Origin: Marinobacter manganoxydans MnI7-9
Lineage (GTDB): Bacteria > Pseudomonadota > Gammaproteobacteria > Pseudomonadales > Oleiphilaceae
Length of the DNA stretch: 64,000 nucleotides
Reading direction: 5' to 3'
NCBI RefSeq assembly: GCF_000235625.1
Contig: NZ_AGTR01000085.1
Coordinates: forward strand, 186,001-250,000
Within the stretch, counting starts at the first letter, position 1. The number at the start of each line of letters is the position of its first letter. The notes beneath the pieces were generated by a model. That model ran no database searches, had not been told where the DNA came from, and was given only the letters and a program-made list of their open reading frames with translations. Made by a program: the position numbers and the translations under genes. This document shows, piece after piece, positions 1 through 7,800 of this stretch.

Positions 1-509
1 AGCGGTTTGCCGACCAGCTTCCGGTTCGGTTCGAGTACGGCCAGGCCGACGAAATGATGGTGTTCCCCCGGGAGCTTCTCGATGTGCGTATGCGCCTGGC
101 CGATGCGGAAGCCTCCCGAATGGCCCGGGACCAATGCGAATTCGAGCTGCAGAAGGCGCTGAAGGAACAGGGCGATATCGTCCTGGCGATCCGCAACATG
201 CTCCGAATGATGCCCGGGCCGTTGCCGTCACTGGAAGCCATGGCCGAACGCTTCTGCGTCTCGTCGCGCACCCTGAAACGCCGGCTGGCGGACCGGGATA
301 CCAGCTATCGGGAGATCCTCGAATCGGTGCTGAAAGACCGGGCGATCCAGTTGCTCCGGTATACCAACCAGTCGGTCAGCGAGATTGCCTACGAATTGGG
401 CTATGCGGACCTCTCCAACTTCAGCCGGGCCTTCCGGAAGTGGACCGGGAAGTCGGCCAGAGAGTTTCGCGAGGGTGGTCCGGACCCTGCGCCGGAAGTT
501 GGGCCCTGA
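1..509 (+). CDS. AraC-family transcriptional regulator, C-terminal part (5' end outside window)
   Basis: The reading frame is open from the window edge (codons begin at base 3), so the start lies upstream. The last ~80 residues form the two helix-turn-helix units of an AraC/XylS DNA-binding domain: an ASMAERFCVSSRTLKRRL-like first unit and the hallmark second unit SVSEIAYELGYADLSNFSRAF followed by KWTGKSAREFR. The visible part upstream, with MVFPRELLDVRM, resembles the end of the arabinose-binding-type sensor domain seen in one-component AraC regulators. The regulated genes cannot be told from this fragment; the neighbour on the right is separated by 386 bp with two repeat elements. Confidence 0.88.
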   Translation, partial: RFADQLPVRFEYGQADEMMVFPRELLDVRMRLADAEASRMARDQCEFELQKALKEQGDIVLAIRNMLRMMPGPLPSLEAMAERFCVSSRTLKRRLADRDTSYREILESVLKDRAIQLLRYTNQSVSEIAYELGYADLSNFSRAFRKWTGKSAREFREGGPDPAPEVGP

Positions 510-568
510 TGTTTGGCTTGGGCGGTTGGGTTTCTCTTGCCGCTGGGTTTGGAGCGTGGTCGCAGGGA

Positions 569-640
569 GGGGCATAATTTTTTTGGGTAAAAACAACTCG
601 CTTCGCTCAGACATCTTTTTCCCCAAAAAAATTATGCCCC
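569..640 (+). repeat. Family-1 stem-variable repeat, copy 1
   Basis: Bases 569-587 and 622-640 are a perfect 19-bp inverted repeat of the form GGGGCATAA-T7-GGG. It encloses a 34-bp centre with an A5/T5 arm pair around the core ACTCGCTTCGCTCAGACATC on the + strand. The same core recurs at 737-823, 7136-7210 and 7695-7770, each with a different outer stem. It lies 59 bp after the AraC stop; there is no T-run after the stem, so a plain intrinsic terminator is not the obvious reading. Confidence 0.85.
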
Positions 641-736
641 ACCCCACGCCCTGCTGACAGACGAGATTGCCGTGTTATTTTTTATTGCTCTGTCTTAATT
701 TGCTTTTCGTTTCCTATGCCACAATTGTTTGACGGA

Positions 737-823
737 CGGGGGGAAGGAATATTTTCCCGACAGGAAAAAGATGTCTGAGCGAAGCGAGTTGTTTTTCCCG
801 AGGGAAAATATTCCTTCCCCCCG
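737..823 (-). repeat. Family-1 stem-variable repeat, copy 2
   Basis: Bases 737-758 and 802-823 form a perfect 22-bp inverted repeat (arms built on GGGGGGAAGGAATATTTTCC). The centre carries the family core on the minus strand, with a smaller GGAAAAA/TTTTTCC pairing inside. Copy 1 and copy 2 are inverted relative to each other and enclose a 96-bp AT-rich spacer (641-736) in which I see no gene. Confidence 0.85.
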
Positions 824-895
824 GCCAGCCCCCAAATCAACCCGGCTAGGGCCATAATTGAAACCGGACACCAACCCAAAAGGATGAAAACGAAC

Positions 896-1303
896 ATGAC
901 CCAAAGGCCAGACACCCACAGCAAACTGATCGGCTACCTGCTCTGGATCTTCGGATTCCTGGGCTCCCATCGGTTTTACTACGGCAAACCCGTTACCGGC
1001 ACCATCTGGTTCTTTACCCTGGGGCTGCTGTTCATCGGCTGGATCATCGACCTGTTCCTGATCCCGGCCATGGACCGGGAGGCGGATCTTCGGTTCCGGG
1101 AAGGTGAGGTCAGCTACAACATAAGCTGGATCCTGCTGACCTTCCTGGGGGTGTTCGGGATTCATCGGATGTACATGGGCAAGTGGATTACCGGCATCAT
1201 CTACCTGTTTACCGGCGGCCTGTTCCTGATCGGCGTGCTGTATGACTTCTGGACCCTGAACAACCAGATTTCCATCCGGAACGAAGAACGCCGGTTCGGT
1301 TGA
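896..1303 (+). CDS. Tandem TM2-domain membrane protein
   Basis: A small inner-membrane protein of about 135 residues made of two TM2 units in tandem. Each unit has the TM2 signature, GFLGSHRFYYGK near residue 20 and GVFGIHRMYMGK near residue 85, followed by a hydrophobic pair of segments (FFTLGLLFIGWIIDLFLI and YLFTGGLFLIGVLYDFW). TM2 proteins normally carry one such unit, so this looks like an internal duplication. The ATG at 896 is chosen because an AGGA lies 11 bases upstream; the ATG at 884 is in frame but has no spaced ribosome site. Function is unknown. Confidence 0.8.
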   Translation: MTQRPDTHSKLIGYLLWIFGFLGSHRFYYGKPVTGTIWFFTLGLLFIGWIIDLFLIPAMDREADLRFREGEVSYNISWILLTFLGVFGIHRMYMGKWITGIIYLFTGGLFLIGVLYDFWTLNNQISIRNEERRFG

Positions 1304-1313
1304 TCGGTTTTGC

Positions 1314-2681
1314 CTAAAGGCCGGCGGCGGTTTCCAGTTCGACCAGGGCCTCTTCCAGATAGTCGAGCATCCGCTGCAGGCTGGGTAGCGTGCGGCGGCA
1401 GCCGATAAGGCCGAATTCCACCTGGTCGCCGTAGCTGGTCAGGGTCATGTTCAGGGCCAGGCGATCCATGGCGATGGAGACCGGGTACATGCCGTCCATC
1501 GTGGCGCCGTTCCAGTAGCAAGTCTCTCGCGGGCCGGGAACGTTGGAAATCACCACGTTGAAGGTCTGCCATTTCGGTGCCATGCCGGTGAGCAGATTGA
1601 ACGCCGCCGGCGCCAGGGTCAGGGCGGTGTAGTTGATGATTTCTTCCGCAGACATGTCGGCGTAGCGGTCCTTGGCGGCTTTCACGTCCTCATGGATCTG
1701 CATCAGTCGTGTCACCGGGCTGGTGACATCGGTGTGCAGTGAGGCGAGGATAACGCCGACCTGGTTGCCGCCGGAGCTGTCATCCTTGCGCAGGGACACC
1801 GGCACCATGGCGATCAGCGGCTTTTCCGGCAGGGCGTCCTGGTTCATCAGGTAGCTGCGCAGCGCGGTGGCGCACATGGCCATCACCACATCATTGACCG
1901 TGGTTCCATAGGCCTTGCACACACCCTTTATCCGGCTCAGGCAGTAAGATTGCGCGGCGAAGCGTCGGGAACCGGTGATCTTCTGGTTCAGGATGCTGCG
2001 GGGTGCGTGAAAAATGGAGGAGTAGGCCGGGTCTTTGCGGGCGTCGTTGATGGTTCGCAGCAGTTCCCGGGCCACGGTGGGCACGGTGCCCAGTTGCTTG
2101 CCGGATTCACCCAGCAGATGGCCGACACTTCGCCACAGGGAAGGACCGCTATCATCCTTTTCACGGGATGGGCGGGGTGGCATGGCCCAGATCGGCGGCA
2201 TGTCCCGCTCGCCGGTATCCTGGCACAGCATCTGGGTGACCATCCGCATGGCCGATACACCGTCCACCAGGGCATGGTGGACTTTGATATACACCGCAAA
2301 CTGCCGTTCCCCCAGGCCTTCAATCAGATGAAACTCCCACAGGGGACGTTCCCGGTCCATCAGGTGGGAATGTTCTGCCGAAACAAAGGACAAGAGTTCC
2401 CTGACCCGCCCCGGTGTCGGCAGTGCCTCGAAGCGGAAGTGGTGTTCCAGGTCCAGGTGCTCGTCTTCCACCCAGACCGGCTGGCCGAAACGGTAATCCA
2501 GGCGCTGATTAAACGGCGGCGTCACCTTCGTGTACTGCCTGAGTCGGTCGGCCAGCTGTGCGACGTAATCATCCGGTGCGTCGTCGGGAAAAGAAAACAG
2601 CTGAAGACCGCCCACGTGCATGGGCTGCTGCCGCTTTTCCAGCCAGAGAAAAAGCTGATCCGTAGGGCTGAGAGGTTTCAC
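1314..2681 (-). CDS. Wax ester synthase / acyl-CoA:diacylglycerol acyltransferase
   Basis: Bifunctional WS/DGAT of 455 residues that joins acyl-CoA to a fatty alcohol or diacylglycerol, making storage wax esters or triacylglycerol at the inner membrane. The catalytic HHxxxDG motif is KVHHALVDGVSAM, about residue 135. The second conserved region, with NVVISNVPGPRE, lies near residue 370, and the N-terminus has the usual PTDQLFLWLEKRQQPMHVGG. Length and sequence look closest to Marinobacter WS enzymes from memory. The start is GTG with AAGGA six bases upstream. It is transcribed alone, convergent with the TM2 gene and divergent from the efflux genes. Confidence 0.93.
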   Translation of the reverse strand: MKPLSPTDQLFLWLEKRQQPMHVGGLQLFSFPDDAPDDYVAQLADRLRQYTKVTPPFNQRLDYRFGQPVWVEDEHLDLEHHFRFEALPTPGRVRELLSFVSAEHSHLMDRERPLWEFHLIEGLGERQFAVYIKVHHALVDGVSAMRMVTQMLCQDTGERDMPPIWAMPPRPSREKDDSGPSLWRSVGHLLGESGKQLGTVPTVARELLRTINDARKDPAYSSIFHAPRSILNQKITGSRRFAAQSYCLSRIKGVCKAYGTTVNDVVMAMCATALRSYLMNQDALPEKPLIAMVPVSLRKDDSSGGNQVGVILASLHTDVTSPVTRLMQIHEDVKAAKDRYADMSAEEIINYTALTLAPAAFNLLTGMAPKWQTFNVVISNVPGPRETCYWNGATMDGMYPVSIAMDRLALNMTLTSYGDQVEFGLIGCRRTLPSLQRMLDYLEEALVELETAAGL

Positions 2682-2881
2682 AGGGCGTCCTTGTTATCGG
2701 TGTTGTGACAATAGTAGCGCAGATAGCTGGCAACGGGATTGACCCCGGTTCGCATTCTCCCCACCGGCCAGGCCAAATGCGGGCCAAGGTCCGGACAGGG
2801 TTTTTCTTCGTAAGCCATGAACTAAGGTTAGTAATTGCATCCATCGAAATGAATCTTGGAGAAAAGGACGTGGCTACCCCC

Positions 2882-3946
2882 ATGAAGAGCCTGCAGGGTG
2901 TTGTTCTGTTTTTGTGCAGCCTGTTTCCGGTGCTCACCGCTGCCCAGGACCTGCCTGGTGTTCAGCTGGAAACCGTCTCTTCAGAAGATATCGTTCAGGA
3001 AGTGACCCTGAATGGTACGGTGAATGCCCTTCGGGTATCTGGCATGTCGGCGGCGGTTGCGGGCCTGCTGGACGAGGTTCGGGTGGAAACCGGTGATCGT
3101 GTTGACCGGGGCGATGTGTTGGTCGAGCTGGATGACGAATTGGTTACCTGGGAGTTGGCCGCGGCAAGAGCCGAGGCAGAAGAGGCCCGCAGTCGCCTGG
3201 AGGAAGCCCGGCGTCGCCTGCGTGAGGCCAGATCCGTTGGCGCAGGCCGCAATATCGCGGCCACCGAAGTCAGTGCACGGGAAAGTGAAGTGGCCGCCAG
3301 CGAAGCGACCCTGGCTCGCCTGGAAGCCGCCCGCCGCCAGGTGGAAGTCCGGGCCGGGCGCCACCGCGTGACCGCGCCCTTCGACGGTGTGGTCAGCCAG
3401 CGCTCCCGGGATCTCGGGGAATGGGTTACCCCCGGTGACCAGCTGCTGACTCTGGTGGATACCGACAACCTTCGTCTGGATTTCCAGGTACCCCAGTCCT
3501 TCTACAAACGCATCGACGACAACAGCCGGCTGCTGGTGCAGGATGACCAGGCACTGAGCAGCGCCACCATCGATGTTCTGGTACCGGTCAACGATCCCCA
3601 GTCCAGAACCTTTCTCCTCCGCGCCATCAAGCCCGAATCCGTGAAGCTGCTCCCGGGGATGTCGGTACAGGCGGTACTGCGGGTCACTACCGGTGAACGT
3701 GGCCTGACGGTTTCCCGCGATGCCATCAACCGGTATCCCGAAGGACGAACCACCGTGTGGATCGCCGAACCGGGGGATGAAGACACCTGGACCGTGAGCG
3801 AAAAGCGGGTGCGCCTTGGCACCGGCTTCGAGGGCCGGGTAGAGGTTACCAGTGGTCTTGAGTCGGACCAGCAGGTGGTGGTCCGTGGCAACGAGTCCCT
3901 GAGCGAGGGCATCAGCGTGCGCATTGCCGAACGGGAGAGCCGCTGA
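2882..3946 (+). CDS. RND efflux periplasmic adaptor (HlyD/MFP family)
   Basis: Periplasmic membrane-fusion subunit of a resistance-nodulation-division pump, about 354 residues. It starts with a cleavable signal peptide (MKSLQGVVLFLCSLFPVLTAAQ). A lipoyl half-motif follows (VRVETGDRVDRGDVLVELD), then a long Ala/Glu/Arg-rich coiled-coil hairpin around residues 90-150 and the second lipoyl half (VTAPFDGVVSQRSRDLGEWV). Beta-barrel and membrane-proximal domains make up the C-terminal half. The start could also be GTG 2870 or ATG 2849; 2882 is chosen for the signal peptide. Its TGA overlaps the pump's ATG by one base, so the pair is translationally coupled. No TolC-type outer membrane partner is nearby. 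Confidence 0.9.
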   Translation: MKSLQGVVLFLCSLFPVLTAAQDLPGVQLETVSSEDIVQEVTLNGTVNALRVSGMSAAVAGLLDEVRVETGDRVDRGDVLVELDDELVTWELAAARAEAEEARSRLEEARRRLREARSVGAGRNIAATEVSARESEVAASEATLARLEAARRQVEVRAGRHRVTAPFDGVVSQRSRDLGEWVTPGDQLLTLVDTDNLRLDFQVPQSFYKRIDDNSRLLVQDDQALSSATIDVLVPVNDPQSRTFLLRAIKPESVKLLPGMSVQAVLRVTTGERGLTVSRDAINRYPEGRTTVWIAEPGDEDTWTVSEKRVRLGTGFEGRVEVTSGLESDQQVVVRGNESLSEGISVRIAERESR

Positions 3947-6900
3947 TGTTCGCCGGCATTATCCGTCATGGCACCCTGGTTACCGTTACCGCCCTGATCG
4001 TTGCCATTCTTGGAACCGCCGCGGCGCTCCGGATTCCGGTCCAGATGATTCCGGACCTGGAAGTGCGCACCGTCACCGTTGAAACCAGCTGGCCGGGTGC
4101 GACGCCCCAGGACATTGAGAAGGACATACTGATTGAGCAGGAACGGTTCCTGCGCAATGTTCCTAACCTGAGCCGGATGACTTCCACCGCATCCAGCGGA
4201 GCGGCGGAGATCGAGCTGGAGTTCCCGTTCGGGGTGAATATCACCGAGACCCTTATCCAGATCAACAATGCCCTGAGCCAGGTCCCTGACTACCCGAGAA
4301 ACGTCGATGAGCCGCGCATAGTGGCGGCATCTTTCTCATCCAATGCGTTCATGTATTTCCGTGTCGCTACCCTGGAGGGCAATCCCCGCGAGCTGGACAT
4401 CGAGCTTATGCGCGATTTCATCGAGGATCGCGTCCGGCCAAGGATGGAGAGTGTGCCGGGGGTTTCCGAGGTTACCGTTGGCGGTGGTGCCGACCGGCAG
4501 ATGCAGATCATTGTGGACGAATCCGCCCTGGCCCAGCGCGGCCTGAGCCTGGTGGATCTGCGCAACGCAATCGTGGCCCGTAACCAGGACATTTCCGGCG
4601 GCGAGATCGACTCTGGCAAGCGCCGGTATCTGTTGCGCACGGTCGGGCGCTTTGACGACGTTGAATCCCTGGAACAGCTGGTGGTACGCCGGCAGGGTGA
4701 CAGCGTGGTGCGCCTTGGTGAGGTGGCCCGGGTTCAGCAGGGCCATTCCCGGATCCGGGAGCTGTCCTTTATCGACGGCCAGCGGGTGATTGGCCTGCAG
4801 GTGCGCCGTGAAAGCGGCTCCAACGTCATAGATATCAAACGCGCGATGATGGACGAAGTGGCCGCCATCAACCAGGAGGTGCTGGAGCCGGCGGGCATGA
4901 GGCTGGGCCTGACCGCAGACGATGCCCGTTACGTGGAAGCCTCGGTGGCCAATGTCTGGACCAACCTGGGGATTGGTGCCGCCTTCGCAACCCTGGTGAT
5001 GTTCCTGTTTCTGAGATCCGGCCGGGCCACGTTTGCCGGGGTGGTGGGCATACCGCTGTGTGCCATAGCCGCGTTTATCGGGTTGCTGATCACCGGCCGC
5101 ACCATCAACGTGATCTCTCTGGCCGGTATCGCCTTTGCCATCGGCATGACGGTGGACAACAGCATCGTGGTGCTGGAGAACATCGAGCGACACCGGCGTT
5201 TGGGGCTGGACCGTTTCGAATCGGCCCTCAAGGGCGTGCGTGAAGTCTGGCCGGCGGTGCTGGCGTCCACCACCACAACCATTCTGGTGTTCTTGCCGAT
5301 CCTGTTTATCGAGGAAGAGGCGGGCCAGTTGTATTCCGACGTAGCCATTGCCATCTCTGCCGCCATTCTCGCCTCCATGTTGGTGGCAATCACCATCATA
5401 CCCACCCTCTGCGCCCGGCTGGATTTCGGCCGCCGGGGCGTGACCACCGATGAATACGGCAACGAAACCTCGGGTCGCTGGAGCGGGGCCGCCATGGGGG
5501 CGGTGCGATGGCTGGTGAATGGCACGGTGCGCCGGCTTCTGGTGATGGCAGCCACCGTCGGCTTCAGCCTGTGGGTGATTTTTGTGCTGACCCCACCCGC
5601 CGAATACCTGCCGGAAGGCGAGGAGCCCAAGACCTTTGCCGCCATGTCGGCGCCGCCGGGTTACAACCTGCAGGAGATGGAAGCCATTGCCCGCCAGGTG
5701 GAAGACTACTTCCTGCCCCACGTGAACGCGGACGGCCAGGCCTACGCCGCGGGCGAAACCAGCGTGCCGCCCATGGCCTATCTCAACATGCAGGTAACGC
5801 CCACCAGGATCCGGATCATCGCCGAGACCCTGAATCCAAGGCACATCGAAGCCCTGATGGACGAGATCACCCGGTTCTATGAACAGTTCCCGGGCATGCG
5901 CGCCTTCGCGGCCAAGGGCTCCATCATTTCCAGCAACGACGGCGGCACCCGCAGCATCAACCTGGACATCTCCGGCCCGGACCTGGTGTCGGTCTACAGC
6001 GCCGCCAATGCCGCTTACCAGCGGGCCGAGGAGATCTTCGACAACCCCCGCATCCAGAGCCAGCCCTCCACGCTGTCCCTGGCGCAACCGCTGATCCAGA
6101 TTATGCCCGACTGGGATCGCGCGGCTGAACTGGGTCTGGGAGCAGAAAGCATTGGCTTCACCGTAGCCTCTCTAACCGAGGGCAGCTACGTCGACGATTT
6201 CTTCCTGGACGACGAAAAGATCGATATCTACGTCTACGGCAGCGAGGGTCGCAACCCGTCACTGGACAGCCTGCCGGATGTCATGGTGCACACCCCCCAG
6301 GGTGCTACCCTGCCGCTCTCCAGCCTGGCTACCATCGAGGAAACCGTCGATACCAGCACGGTCCGCCGGGTGGACGGTCGCCGCACGGTGACTCTGAACG
6401 TGATTCCCCCGGACGATGTGCCGCTCGAAGCCGGCGTTGAGAGGGTACGCACGGAACTGTTGCAGTTCATGCGGGACAGCGGCGCATTGCCCGCGAATGT
6501 GAACGTGGATATTTCCGGCGCCAGCGATCAGCTTAATGCCACACGGGAGGCTCTGACCGGCAATTTCATCATTGCCATTGCCATTGTCTACCTGCTGCTG
6601 GTGGCCATCTTCGCGCACTGGGGATTCCCGCTGCTGATCATGACCGCAATACCGCTTGGCGTGGCCGGTGGCATTGTGGGCCTGGCCCTGATGAACCTGG
6701 TCGGTGGCCTGCTGCCCATGATCGGCCTCCAGCCTCTGAGGCAGCCCTTTGACATGATTACCATGCTGGGCTTCCTGATACTGATGGGAACCGTGGTGAA
6801 CAACCCGATCCTGGTGGTGGACCAGGCCCGGCAGAACCTGCGCCAGAAAGGCGTTACCGTAGTACAGGCCGTCACCGCCGCCGTCCAGACCCGCCTGCGC

Positions 6901-7110
6901 CCCATCGCCATGACCACCCTGACCACCATCTGCGGCCTCTCGCCCCTGGTGTTCCTGCCCGGCGAAGGCACCGAGCTGTATCGGGGCGTGGGCGCCATCG
7001 TTCTGTTTGGCCTGCTTGGGGCAGCGATCGTAACCGTGACTTTTCTGCCGTCACTGACCATCTTTGTTCTTGGCTGGCGGGAGCGTTGGCGTCGCTCCAG
7101 AGAGGTTTAG
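3946..7110 (+). CDS. RND efflux transporter, AcrB/HAE1 type
   Basis: Inner-membrane proton-driven pump of 1054 residues, the usual RND length. TM1 is at the N-terminus, followed by a first porter domain starting TVETSWPGATPQDIEKDI. TM4 carries the proton-relay region (ISLAGIAFAIGMTVDNSIVV), with the paired acidic position reduced to a single Asp, as in more distant HAE1 relatives. The second half repeats the layout and ends with FLPSLTIFVLGW. TM10 has GFLILMGTVVNNPILVVDQA. The substrate cannot be inferred. It is coupled to the adaptor gene upstream, and a family-1 repeat lies 25 bp after its stop. Confidence 0.93.
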   Translation: MFAGIIRHGTLVTVTALIVAILGTAAALRIPVQMIPDLEVRTVTVETSWPGATPQDIEKDILIEQERFLRNVPNLSRMTSTASSGAAEIELEFPFGVNITETLIQINNALSQVPDYPRNVDEPRIVAASFSSNAFMYFRVATLEGNPRELDIELMRDFIEDRVRPRMESVPGVSEVTVGGGADRQMQIIVDESALAQRGLSLVDLRNAIVARNQDISGGEIDSGKRRYLLRTVGRFDDVESLEQLVVRRQGDSVVRLGEVARVQQGHSRIRELSFIDGQRVIGLQVRRESGSNVIDIKRAMMDEVAAINQEVLEPAGMRLGLTADDARYVEASVANVWTNLGIGAAFATLVMFLFLRSGRATFAGVVGIPLCAIAAFIGLLITGRTINVISLAGIAFAIGMTVDNSIVVLENIERHRRLGLDRFESALKGVREVWPAVLASTTTTILVFLPILFIEEEAGQLYSDVAIAISAAILASMLVAITIIPTLCARLDFGRRGVTTDEYGNETSGRWSGAAMGAVRWLVNGTVRRLLVMAATVGFSLWVIFVLTPPAEYLPEGEEPKTFAAMSAPPGYNLQEMEAIARQVEDYFLPHVNADGQAYAAGETSVPPMAYLNMQVTPTRIRIIAETLNPRHIEALMDEITRFYEQFPGMRAFAAKGSIISSNDGGTRSINLDISGPDLVSVYSAANAAYQRAEEIFDNPRIQSQPSTLSLAQPLIQIMPDWDRAAELGLGAESIGFTVASLTEGSYVDDFFLDDEKIDIYVYGSEGRNPSLDSLPDVMVHTPQGATLPLSSLATIEETVDTSTVRRVDGRRTVTLNVIPPDDVPLEAGVERVRTELLQFMRDSGALPANVNVDISGASDQLNATREALTGNFIIAIAIVYLLLVAIFAHWGFPLLIMTAIPLGVAGGIVGLALMNLVGGLLPMIGLQPLRQPFDMITMLGFLILMGTVVNNPILVVDQARQNLRQKGVTVVQAVTAAVQTRLRPIAMTTLTTICGLSPLVFLPGEGTELYRGVGAIVLFGLLGAAIVTVTFLPSLTIFVLGWRERWRRSREV

Positions 7111-7135
7111 CCTCGGAGTATCGCCGTCACGCGCC

Positions 7136-7210
7136 ATGGGAAGTCTTTCTTCCGGGGAAAAGCAACTCGCTTCGCTCAGACATCTTTTCCCCTGCACAAA
7201 GACTTCCCAT
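7136..7210 (+). repeat. Family-1 stem-variable repeat, copy 3
   Basis: Outer arms ATGGGAAGTCTTT (7136-7148) and its exact complement (7198-7210) form a 13-bp stem. Inside is a 9-bp stem GGGGAAAAG/CTTTTCCCC (7154-7162 with 7184-7192) around the + strand core. It lies between the converging ends of the RND pump and nirD genes, where it could block read-through from either side. Confidence 0.85.
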
Positions 7211-7245
7211 ACCACGCGCCGGCTTTCGCCGGCATTGTTAAGGGC

Positions 7246-7614
7246 CTAGGCCGCGATGGATTCTCGCTGGTTGGCCCGTACTTCCAAGCGGATCTGGTTG
7301 CCGTCCAGCAGGACAGGGTAGGTTTTGACCCGCACGGTATCGTCTTCCAGACAGACACCCGTAAGCAGACTGAAATGTTGCTTGTACAACGGCGACGCCA
7401 CCACCGGCTCCCCTTTCAGATCCCCGGTAATCCCCCGGGCCAGCACATTGGCGCCGCTGAACGGGTCCGTATGGCTGATGGCAAACAACGCCGGCAGCCG
7501 ATGCGGCAGATAAAACACCGCCACCGGACCTTCTTCGGTCCATACCGCGATGCCAGATTCCGGCACCAGGTCGTCTACGGTGCAAACGGCTTCCCAACGA
7601 GTGCGTGGTTTCAT
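7246..7614 (-). CDS. nirD: Nitrite reductase (NADH) small subunit
   Basis: Small Rieske-fold partner of the assimilatory siroheme nitrite reductase, 122 residues, usual length. As is normal for NirD, the Rieske cysteine and histidine ligands are absent. The region SHTDPFSGANVLARGITGD and the end of the fold, DGNQIRLEVRANQ, match the family. An AGGAG lies 7 bases before the ATG. It follows nirB on the same strand but is separated from it by 186 bp holding a family-1 repeat, and a second copy lies just beyond its stop, so nirD is bracketed by two inverted copies. Confidence 0.93.
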   Translation of the reverse strand: MKPRTRWEAVCTVDDLVPESGIAVWTEEGPVAVFYLPHRLPALFAISHTDPFSGANVLARGITGDLKGEPVVASPLYKQHFSLLTGVCLEDDTVRVKTYPVLLDGNQIRLEVRANQRESIAA

Positions 7615-7694
7615 TGTGTTTCTCCTATTCCTTGTGCGTTTATTTCAACTGTGCGTTACAAGCGATACCACGGAAGCTTGGTGAGCGAGGTGGT

Positions 7695-7770
7695 ATGGGG
7701 GTGCTTTTCTGTCGGGAAAAAGATGTCTGAGCGAAGCGAGTTGTTTTTCCCAGAAGAAAAGCACCCCCAT
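7695..7770 (-). repeat. Family-1 stem-variable repeat, copy 4
   Basis: A 16-bp perfect outer stem (ATGGGGGTGCTTTTCT at 7695-7710 with 7755-7770) encloses an inner 8-bp stem GGGAAAAA/TTTTTCCC (7714-7721 with 7744-7751) and the core on the minus strand. It is in the nirB-nirD intergenic space, so it would be transcribed within the operon and could set the ratio of the two subunits by stalling or protecting RNA ends. Confidence 0.85.
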
Positions 7771-7800
7771 GGCGCCTTGCTCTTCACCAGAACCTAAAGG

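Noticed and set aside
228-647. Short frames ending in KMSERSELF-type peptides at the family-1 repeats
   Set aside because: The peptide is only a translation of the repeat core and appears at each copy; no start signals.
4336-6087. 583-codon open frame antisense to the RND pump
   Set aside because: Its composition (His, Gln, Gly, Ala) is that of an antisense shadow of a GC-rich gene; the + strand frame has full RND motifs.
7136-7770. nirD as a composite transposon flanked by inverted ends
   Set aside because: No transposase or target duplication; nirD is the normal partner of nirB, and another inverted pair (569-823) encloses no gene.
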